This document shows, one piece after another, positions 17,026 through 21,819 of a DNA stretch of 21,819 bases. Under the pieces are notes generated by a model. That model made no database searches. It was not told the DNA's origin and saw only the letters and a program-made list of their open reading frames with translations. Origin of the DNA: an uncultured Gammaproteobacteria bacterium. GTDB taxonomy: Bacteria; Pseudomonadota; Gammaproteobacteria; Nitrosococcales; Methylophagaceae. The position numbers and the translations under genes were made by a program. The stretch is taken from assembly GCA_913058195.1 (NCBI GenBank), contig CAJXPP010000011.1, forward strand, positions 1 to 21,819, written 5' to 3'. Within the stretch, counting starts at the first letter, position 1. Each line of letters begins with the position of its first letter.

Positions 17026-17845
17026 TAGAGAGAGATATATATAATAAAGAGTTAAGTATAGAGGCTATTTCATTACTAAGACGTTTTGCTTTATTTAGAT
17101 TAAAATCAATTAGTTATATAGTTACTTTGACTAGGACGATTGAGGAAGAGTAGTAGGTGGTACCCTTGATGCTTCCTGTTTAATTTATAACTGCTGGGAT
17201 TATTATTGCTTGCAAGTATTAGTGCTGACCCAATAGCTGGTGTTTCGTAGTTACTATATTTACTGTTATATGCCAGAATTACAAATTGACACACCTTCTG
17301 ATAGCGTAGAACGCCTTTTAAGGCGCCCGCTAGGTCTATCACAGCATTTAAATGGCAAGCATTCCCATCAACCAGTAACGACTTATATCGTCTTAACCCC
17401 CCCCCTTAAGGCGGCGTAATCATCTAAAGATATGAGTTTCACATCTCATTCGCTAATAGTTATAAGCAATTACTATTCGCCCCTACAAAGCCAAGACCTT
17501 AAGAGAGAAAGAGGAGGCAGGTAACCATTCACGCACTATTTTAAGGGTTATGTGCATTGCTAGATTATTAGGCTACGCCTTATTGCTTATAGCATCACGC
17601 TTTGATTGGTTGGGGCTGGCTATTATTATTTAATATTACAAGCTGTATTCGTTAGAGGTGCCTGGCAATCATGCGCACTTACTGATGGCGTATCTCACCT
17701 GCACCAAGAGAAACGCTCATATTGCCCGCTCTGTTTTAGTATAATTCAGCATGCAATAAGCCCGCTCAATAGCTTTTACTATGTAACTAGCTGTTAATAT
17801 GGGGGTATATATTTGGTTTGTAACATCTTTGCAAGCCTGGTGCTT
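17026..17845. other. 820-base segment without a sound gene
   Basis: No open frame here looks like an intact gene on either strand. On the minus strand, 17106 to about 17396 is open and would encode a sequence with YKSLLVDGNACHLNAV and YKLNRKHQGYHLLLFLNRP, but it is closed by TAA immediately before a G9 tract (C9 at 17397-17405 on +). An inverted repeat AATAGT...ACTATT occurs at about 17454-17476. Overall it reads as decayed mobile-element DNA between the polymerase-like fragment and the diguanylate cyclase. No tRNA, IS end or transposase is seen. Confidence 0.5.
17106..17396 (-). pseudogene. Frameshifted or phase-variable ORF behind a G9 tract
   Basis: The minus-strand frame reads LRRYKSLLVDGNACHLNAVIDL... 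to ...YKLNRKHQGYHLLLFLN, about 97 residues, with no ATG and an in-frame TAA just before nine G residues. If the run had 8 or 11 Gs, the frame would join an upstream stretch that starts at a GTG (about 17442) and reads VKLISLDDYAALRGG, giving a continuous ORF of about 110 residues. The product is not recognised. A GTG at 17342 could start a 78-residue version. Broken gene, contingency locus and chance open frame all remain possible. Confidence 0.35.
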
Positions 17846-18913
17846 TTAAAAAAACTCAAGCTCTCCATCTTGACTGTTTTCTTCTAGGGCGCCGCTAGCT
17901 ATTAACTCCTCATAAAAGAACAGGGCATTTCTGCCGTTCTCTTTAGCATGATATAGCGCCTTGTCAGCCTGTCCCACTATAGCGCTTGCTATGGCGTACC
18001 GCTCAATGATTTGTGTGGCGCCGAGACTAATCGTGACTTTTCCAACCTGAGGAAACGCAAACTCTTCAACAGCTTTTCGAAACCTTTCAAAGCCTTGCTC
18101 TGCACTGTCTCGATTGGTGACTTTTACGATGACCACGAACTCTTCACCGCCGAAACGAAATAATAAATCAGTAGGGCGGAAGGTTCTTGTCATCAGTTGT
18201 GAAAGCAGCAACAGGACCTCATCACCATAAACGTGACCAAATGTATCATTAACTTTTTTAAAAAAATCTATATCAATAATAGCAAGCCAATATTCTTCGC
18301 AGCCCTTTTCTGTCCTCTGCTCTTCTCCTGAATATGTTGTGACAACAGGATTGGGGTCAAGTAGGTTATGTATTTTTTCTATGTTCTCATCAAATGTTTT
18401 TCGGTTGAGCAGTCCTGTTAGCTTATCCGTATGATTTTCTTTTAATAAGCTGAGAAAATTATGATAAATAGCCAGCAGGTTGGATATGACGAAGTTGTCA
18501 GCGGTGGATAGCTCACGGTTAGTGGTTATGGATAAATACCCTGCGATACCCTCACTTCCTTCGATAGGGCGGATATTCAGAAAGTCATTATCAATTTTAG
18601 CTGTGTACGCCTTTCCTGTTGATTGAATCCAATCTTTTCCTAGCCTGAGAGCGCCTGGGATGACAGTGTTTTTAATATGAGGCTCCGCAGCTTCATAGGC
18701 TTGCTGATTGTCTGGCGATGGTTTGACTTCTGCTTTGTACCGAATTGACCTACAAGACTCGCTAGCACTATCTATATGATAGATTGAGGCATCATTTAAG
18801 GTCAGTATTTCAGCTAAGGTTTTTACAAGGCTGATTTCAAACGTGTCTATATCACGAATTGCCGTTAATGAGGCTGCCCTGCTTAAGATCGTGCGCTGTG
18901 TTTCTGATGACAT
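17846..18913 (-). CDS. Diguanylate cyclase with N-terminal GAF-like sensor domain
   Basis: Makes cyclic-di-GMP from two GTP. The 355-residue protein has no membrane segment. Residues 1-155 look like a GAF-type sensor region (LNDASIYHID, GIAGYLSITT). A short linker leads to the GGDEF domain (162-335), with TDKLTGLLNR at the start, DIDFFKKVNDTFGHVYGDE (metal/GTP binding), the active-site GGEEF at 255-259, and an RxxD inhibitory site (RPTD, 246-249) exactly five residues before it. All key residues are present, so it should be active and product-inhibited. The gene stands alone on the minus strand within the accessory segment, about 1 kb from a c-di-GMP riboswitch candidate. The sensed signal is unknown. 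Confidence 0.92.
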   Translation of the reverse strand: MSSETQRTILSRAASLTAIRDIDTFEISLVKTLAEILTLNDASIYHIDSASESCRSIRYKAEVKPSPDNQQAYEAAEPHIKNTVIPGALRLGKDWIQSTGKAYTAKIDNDFLNIRPIEGSEGIAGYLSITTNRELSTADNFVISNLLAIYHNFLSLLKENHTDKLTGLLNRKTFDENIEKIHNLLDPNPVVTTYSGEEQRTEKGCEEYWLAIIDIDFFKKVNDTFGHVYGDEVLLLLSQLMTRTFRPTDLLFRFGGEEFVVIVKVTNRDSAEQGFERFRKAVEEFAFPQVGKVTISLGATQIIERYAIASAIVGQADKALYHAKENGRNALFFYEELIASGALEENSQDGELEFF

Positions 18914-18989
18914 ATAGATAAATAATACAGCCTATATAAAAAGGGAGCAAGGCTTAAAAAGGCTTTAAATGTATTGTCACGTATAAAAT

Positions 18990-19127
18990 TTAGACGCCTG
19001 CACCAGCCAGCATTATTTCATGTCTTTTTATTGGATTATTGCAATATCTAAGAAGCTGTATTATTAGACTACAACCAGATAACGCAGCAGCGATTGATGC
19101 AGAAGTAAACACGTTTTTAAATTTCAT
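18990..19127 (-). CDS. Small lipoprotein-like ORF (possibly truncated)
   Basis: A 45-residue frame starting MKFKNVFTSASIAAALSGCS has a lysine-containing N-region, a hydrophobic core and a good lipobox (LSGC, C19), the pattern of a lipoprotein signal peptide. Only about 26 residues follow (LLRYCNN...LAGAGV), more like the beginning of a gene whose remainder is lost. The frame extends upstream to 19262 without added features; the ATG at 19127 is chosen because it places the signal peptide at the N-terminus. No clear ribosome-binding site is seen. Confidence 0.35.
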   Translation of the reverse strand: MKFKNVFTSASIAAALSGCSLIIQLLRYCNNPIKRHEIMLAGAGV

Positions 19128-19188
19128 GGCAGTGATAAGCCCTTTTAATTGAATGCGCTCAATATAGTTAGAGTGCATATAAATCCCA

Positions 19189-19202
19189 CCATATCTATAT
19201 GG
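19189..19202. promoter_or_regulatory. 14-base inverted repeat before the small ORF at 19212
   Basis: CCATAT-CT-ATATGG is a near-perfect palindrome 9 bases before the ATG and reaches the GGGA that could serve as its ribosome-binding site. It could be an operator or a small mRNA hairpin; nothing else supports function. Confidence 0.3.
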
Positions 19203-19211
19203 GAAATGATA

Positions 19212-19370
19212 ATGCACCATCAAATCATTGCAGCCATTAAAGGCGAAGGAATAGCCATGCAAATTAAGCTCGCATCACCAGGTGAAAGCACTGCTATGGT
19301 AGATGCAGACTTTAACAATCATTGCATTAAGAGCTTTCAGAGGCTTGATGAGAGCGAGGCAGGGTTTTGA
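19212..19370 (+). CDS. Hypothetical small protein
   Basis: A 52-residue frame (MHHQIIAAIKGEGIAMQIKL ... SFQRLDESEAGF) on the + strand, not recognised. The ATG at 19212 has a GGGA 7 bases upstream; ATGs at 19206 and 19149 are alternatives. Its TGA overlaps a TTG that opens the next small membrane ORF (TTGA), an arrangement typical of coupled genes, which is the main argument for it being real. Confidence 0.35.
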   Translation: MHHQIIAAIKGEGIAMQIKLASPGESTAMVDADFNNHCIKSFQRLDESEAGF

Positions 19371-19570
19371 TTGATAAGAGCAAGCTGGGAGAAAAGGCAT
19401 CTAAGTTCTTTGGGCTAGTAATTCTTGCTCTTCTTTTTATAGCCTTTATAGCAATAGCCGTCTACTTCTTTTGGGTTCCCATTATTGGCTGACTATGGAG
19501 CATACCCTCTTGGGCGGCAGTAATCATTCTACTGCTAGTCTTTATGATTCTTAAAAATTTAAAGTGGTAA
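19367..19570 (+). pseudogene. Two-segment membrane mini-protein interrupted by TGA
   Basis: From a TTG at 19367 (GAGG about 8 bases upstream) the frame encodes 41 residues: IDKSKLGEKASKFFG, then one strongly hydrophobic segment LVILALLFIAFIAIAVYFF, ending at TGA (19490-19492). In the same frame directly after the TGA there are 25 more codons, SIPSWAAVIILLLVFMIL..., a second transmembrane segment, ending at TAA (19568-19570). Without the TGA this would be a 67-residue two-helix membrane protein. It is either a single-helix protein with chance open sequence behind it, or a gene broken by a nonsense change (TGG to TGA). Confidence 0.4.
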
Positions 19571-19650
19571 ACGTGCACCTCTATTTATTTAACGCCTAAA
19601 CATTCTTACGAGGATACGGGCTACAGCTCTTAGCAAGCAGGTAATGCAAG

Positions 19651-19731
19651 ATAAAAATCAGAATTCTTTTCTGATATGTATGAGGTTATTACACAACTAC
19701 TAGAGTCTAGCTATATGTACTGCCCCCCTTA
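19651..19731 (+). repeat. Imperfect direct repeat, copy A
   Basis: Copy A of a 75-80-base repeat whose copy B is at 20571-20645. Shared blocks include ATAAAAA, AGAATT, TCTTCTGAT / TTTTCTGAT, ACAACTA, CTAGCTA and a C-run near the end. Copy A is directly upstream of the CRP-like site and riboswitch of the VPxPA-CTERM gene. Confidence 0.65.
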
Positions 19732-19734
19732 AAG

Positions 19735-19750
19735 TGTGATGCACATCACG
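19735..19750 (+). promoter_or_regulatory. CRP-like operator
   Basis: TGTGA-TGCACA-TCACG agrees with the CRP half-sites TGTGA-N6-TCACA in 9 of 10 positions. It lies about 70 bases upstream of the riboswitch aptamer, so it probably activates (or represses) the promoter of the CTERM gene; TATAAG at 19763-19768 is a -10 candidate but the spacing is not ideal for a class II site. An FNR-type protein would prefer TTGAT half-sites and fits less well. Confidence 0.6.
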
Positions 19751-19817
19751 TATTTATTACTGTATAAGTATCACCACTGGGTAATTTGTAATTTTTCTCA
19801 GTTTAAATTAATTTAAT

Positions 19818-19892
19818 TGCCAAACTTCGGTGTAAGCCAAGGACGGAAAGCTACAGGTCTTAATGCGTTTAAGATGGCTGGGTTGCATCCCC
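19818..19892 (+). promoter_or_regulatory. Cyclic-di-GMP-I (GEMM-I) riboswitch
   Basis: Matches the GEMM-I consensus by eye: a CAAAC near the 5' side, then GGACGGAAAGCTACAGG (usual form GACGCAAAGCCACGGG), a hairpin TCTTA / TAAGA, and GATGGCTGGGTTGC (usual GATAGCCGGGTTGCC). AGC (19849-19851) can pair with GCT after the hairpin, as in P1b/P2 of known structures. The aptamer ends only a few bases before AAGGAAGG, the ribosome-binding site of the secreted-protein gene at 19910, which points to control of translation. One conserved position differs (GACGG for GACGC). A frame open through this stretch from 19817 should not be treated as coding. Confidence 0.8.
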
Positions 19893-19909
19893 TAAGGAAG
19901 GAAAATGTT

Positions 19910-20458
19910 ATGAAAAAAATATTATTATCAGCTCTTTTAGCTGCTAGCTTTAGTGCTAATGCTGCGGTTATCTCTTTTGGGCCGGCCAGTGCAAGCGGTT
20001 CAGGTCCTGTAATTAACTTTAACAACTTAGTGACGCCTACTGGAATCATAGGTGATGCAACGATTACTTTAAATATAAATGGTGATTTTGATTGGTCCGG
20101 TGAATTTGCAGACATCACTTTAGATGGCTTCAGTTTAGGCCGTGTTCTTGATAATAACACTACTAATGATGCGTTCAATTTTGCTGGTGATGCGGGCAAT
20201 CAGTCAGCTTCTACAGTTACTGGCTCAGCAACGATAGCAAATTCTGTCTTTGCATCTCTCATTCTAGATGGACTCTTAAATTTGTCTTTTGATACCAGTG
20301 CTGCTGTGAATTGTTGCGGAACTGTAAATCACTTATCTGGTACCATCACGTTTAATGAAGTCTCAGCAGTTCCAATCCCAGCAGCAGCGTTTATGTTTGC
20401 ACCAGCTCTACTAGGCTTTATGGGTTTACGTCGTAAGGCTAAAAACTCAGTAGCTTAA
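19910..20458 (+). CDS. Secreted VPxPA-CTERM (exosortase-type) protein
   Basis: A 182-residue protein with a Sec signal peptide (MKKILLSALLAASFSANA) and a C-terminal sorting signal: VPIPAA, a hydrophobic helix, then an RRKAK basic end (residues about 154-182), the three-part pattern of VPLPA/PEP-CTERM tails that an exosortase processes on the way to the surface or matrix. The middle is low in charge and rich in N, G, S, T and D, typical for such proteins, with a CC pair near residue 134. The start is set by the signal peptide and by AAGGAAGG 9 bases upstream; an upstream extension would run through the riboswitch. No exosortase is in the window. Confidence 0.85.
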   Translation: MKKILLSALLAASFSANAAVISFGPASASGSGPVINFNNLVTPTGIIGDATITLNINGDFDWSGEFADITLDGFSLGRVLDNNTTNDAFNFAGDAGNQSASTVTGSATIANSVFASLILDGLLNLSFDTSAAVNCCGTVNHLSGTITFNEVSAVPIPAAAFMFAPALLGFMGLRRKAKNSVA

Positions 20459-20483
20459 ATCTAAGTTACAACTGAACAATAAG

Positions 20484-20517
20484 AAGCCGTAGTGATTAAG
20501 TTCATTGCGGCTTTTTT
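20484..20517 (+). terminator. Terminator after the CTERM gene
   Basis: AAGCCG (20484-20489) pairs with CGGCTT (20508-20513), with an inner AGTGA / TCATT helix, and TTTTTT follows. It is 25 bases after the stop, so the CTERM gene is monocistronic. Confidence 0.85.
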
Positions 20518-20570
20518 GTATCAACGCATTGTATATTCTTAATGCAAAACCTTAAAACTTACTTTTTCTT

Positions 20571-20645
20571 ATAAAAACTAGAATTATCTTCTGATGTATA
20601 TGGTGGCTATACAACTATTTGAACCTAGCTAGATACCCCCTCTCC
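20571..20645 (+). repeat. Imperfect direct repeat, copy B
   Basis: Copy B of the repeat at 19651-19731, in the same orientation and about 920 bases downstream. After it, ATAAAGTGAGAG resembles the TTAAAGTGTGATG that follows copy A, so the duplicated segment may once have included the CRP-like region; no gene now follows copy B. Confidence 0.65.
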
Positions 20646-20683
20646 CTACTCTTAAATTCTATACATAAAGTGAGAGATAAAAG

Positions 20684-20706
20684 GTGCAGTTTGAGTGCAG
20701 ATTTGA
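20684..20706 (+). repeat. Tandem 11/12-base repeat
   Basis: GTGCAGTTTGA is followed at once by GTGCAGATTTGA. It lies about 90 bases from the tRNA-His fragment; short direct repeats near an att site can be arm-type integrase sites, but that is inference. Confidence 0.4.
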
Positions 20707-20791
20707 AGCTGTACTCCACTATTTATATTCAAGTAACCTATTGAAAGCTAATAATAACGTGATATAGTTATTATTGATTCAACCAGCTTGA

Positions 20792-20838
20792 GATTGTGAT
20801 TCCGGTTGTCGTGGGTTCGAGCCCCATCATTCACCCCA
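20792..20838 (+). repeat. 3' fragment of a tRNA-His gene (candidate attachment site)
   Basis: From GATTGTGATTCCGG (anticodon GTG at 20796-20798 and 3' anticodon stem), through TTGTC, the T-arm GTGGG-TTCGAGC-CCCAT, to the acceptor strand CATTCAC and CCCA end, this equals the last 47 bases of a gammaproteobacterial tRNA-His. The 5' half (acceptor GTGAATG, D-arm, 5' anticodon stem) is not present upstream, so it cannot be a working tRNA. Such 3' fragments are left where an element integrated into a tRNA gene; for this orientation the element should lie to the left and the old chromosome to the right. Confidence 0.82.
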
Positions 20839-20907
20839 TTTTTAAATCATAAATCACCATTTTAATATGCTACTATCTGTTATACAGACAGACTATAGAG
20901 TGCTAAA
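20839..20907 (+). other. Leader region of the HDOD gene
   Basis: This 69-base gap holds a short T-run after the tRNA remnant and a small inverted repeat TCTGT-TAT-ACAGA at about 20876-20888. No clear -10/-35 pair or strong ribosome-binding site was found. Confidence 0.3.
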
Positions 20908-21792
20908 ATGGCAATTTCACAACAAAAATTAACGCAAGAAATAAATACGGTTCTTGCTCAATTGACTGATGATATAAAAAAGCAACGTTTAGAAATCCCT
21001 TCCCCCCCTACTCTTCTAATTAAATTACGCGCTCTCACAAGTGATGATAGAAGCACAGCTCAAGATATTTCAGAATTAGTTAAACTAGATCCCAATATAT
21101 CTGGCCGACTGATTAAAGTTGCAAACTCATCATTATTTGGCTCACGAGTTCATGTAACAAGCACTAAAGCTGCTGTAACAAGGCTCGGCTCCAGTAAAGT
21201 TCAAAACCTTGTCATAAGCCTTCTTATTGCACAAAACTTTATGTCAGCCAAGATTAAGGGCTTAGAAGGTCATTTTAATAATGCTTGGCAACACAGTAAC
21301 TCTATAGCCGCCATTGCCTATGTTCTAGCCCAAAAAAAAACAACACTAGATCCAGAGCAAGCTCTTTTAGCAGGCATGGTGCATAATTTTGGTGTCCTGC
21401 CGCTTATACTACGTTTAAGCTCAATTCCAGAGTTAAAAGGCAAGCCAGAGCTTCTTACTCACGTTGCTGATATTGTTATACCTAAACTTTACCCGAGTGC
21501 AGGAAAGCTCATCCTCGATAATTGGAATTTTTCAGAATCGCTTTCAAATATTGCACTAAGCCATAACAAGATAGAACGCGAGTCGCCCGGTGAGTTAAAC
21601 CTTAATGATCTTATTGCTATATCCTATGAGCTGCATAAACTTGATGACATGACAGACGCCGAAATCCTCCCTGAAAAGCTAGTGTCCTCGTCTATTTTTA
21701 AAAAATTATGGCTAGACTGGGCTAATGCAGCGTCGGACTTAAGTCAGTTCGCATCAGATATTACCCAATTAAAAAACGAAATAACTAATTAA
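20908..21792 (+). CDS. HDOD-domain signalling protein
   Basis: A 294-residue cytoplasmic protein built around an HDOD domain (about 25-230), with the family stretch VKLDPNISGRLIKVANSSLFG, then AVTRLGSSKVQNLVISLL, and LAGMVHNFGVLPLI where active HD phosphohydrolases have an HD pair. As in most HDOD proteins the metal-binding His-Asp is absent (HN here), so no phosphodiesterase activity is expected; the family acts in regulation, often near c-di-GMP systems. The coding sequence contains C7 (21002-21008) and A9 (about 21332-21340) runs. It appears complete, with its stop 3 bases before the adapter. Whether it belongs to the accessory segment or to old chromosome beyond the tRNA fragment is unclear. 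Confidence 0.88.
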   Translation: MAISQQKLTQEINTVLAQLTDDIKKQRLEIPSPPTLLIKLRALTSDDRSTAQDISELVKLDPNISGRLIKVANSSLFGSRVHVTSTKAAVTRLGSSKVQNLVISLLIAQNFMSAKIKGLEGHFNNAWQHSNSIAAIAYVLAQKKTTLDPEQALLAGMVHNFGVLPLILRLSSIPELKGKPELLTHVADIVIPKLYPSAGKLILDNWNFSESLSNIALSHNKIERESPGELNLNDLIAISYELHKLDDMTDAEILPEKLVSSSIFKKLWLDWANAASDLSQFASDITQLKNEITN

Positions 21793-21795
21793 AGT

Positions 21796-21819
21796 CTGTC
21801 TCTTATACACATCTCCGAG
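21796..21819 (+). other. Nextera transposase adapter (non-genomic)
   Basis: The 19-base mosaic end in reverse orientation (CTGTCTCTTATACACATCT) followed by CCGAG, the start of the read-2 adapter. The genomic sequence ends at about 21795. Confidence 0.98.

Noticed and set aside
17606..17797. 63-residue + strand frame
   Set aside because: No ribosome-binding site, no recognisable motif, and composition like the surrounding decayed DNA.
19817..19909. Extended start of the CTERM protein
   Set aside because: The extension is the riboswitch aptamer; the signal peptide and the ribosome-binding site both place the start at 19910.
17397..20641. C-runs at 17397, 19723 and 20636 as spaced units of a CRISPR or repeat array
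   Set aside because: The flanking sequences around 17397 do not match the other two, spacing is irregular, and only the 19651/20571 pair aligns.
20759..20838. A complete tRNA-His gene
   Set aside because: Upstream of the anticodon there is no GTGAATG acceptor strand at the right distance, no D-arm, and the 5' anticodon stem does not pair.

Overview
The window reads as a piece of a moderately AT-rich gammaproteobacterial chromosome. Gene content and order fit this class: rpsF-rpsR-(DUF2232)-rplI-dnaB-alr-radA, and the rsmI / lpoA-yraN-dolP block followed by rnpB. From memory of gene order and protein style, the Methylophaga/Cycloclasticus part of the class seems the closest match, but nothing here proves a genus. 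Both ends of the window are sequencing adapter, not genome: a Nextera transposase adapter at 1-48 and its partner at 21796-21819. The biological sequence is therefore about 49-21795.

Positions 49-16500 are dense core genome. They hold the 3' part of dinB (lesion-bypass polymerase IV), a convergent rnd + PfkB-family kinase pair, a moaB + glutaredoxin-like pair, and an OmpA-type lipoprotein whose 3' end overlaps rlmB by 62 bases. Next come rpsF, rpsR, a DUF2232 membrane protein and rplI, preceded by what looks like an S6:S18 autoregulatory leader. A strong terminator pair separates them from dnaB, alr and radA. A PilZ protein and hemJ are divergent, followed by dolP, yraN and lpoA on the minus strand, divergent from rsmI, which leads into rnpB (RNase P RNA).

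Positions 16500-20838 are different: sparse, with short or broken genes and a 3' tRNA-His fragment at the right edge. In order it holds the C-terminal part of a phage/plasmid polymerase-like protein, about 800 bases with no sound gene but a G9/C9 tract inside a frameshifted ORF, a diguanylate cyclase (GGEEF with an intact RxxD inhibitory site), a small lipoprotein-like ORF, two or three tiny ORFs (one interrupted by TGA), and an exosortase-type (VPxPA-CTERM) secreted protein. That last gene has a CRP-like site and an apparent cyclic-di-GMP-I riboswitch upstream and is flanked by imperfect direct repeats. In many relatives the dcw cluster (mraZ onward) follows rnpB; here this accessory segment does instead.

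The strongest functional theme is cyclic-di-GMP: a synthase, a predicted riboswitch sensor in front of a surface/matrix-type protein about 1 kb away, and a canonical PilZ receptor in the core part. The window ends with an HDOD-domain signalling protein whose coding region contains C7 and A9 homopolymers.
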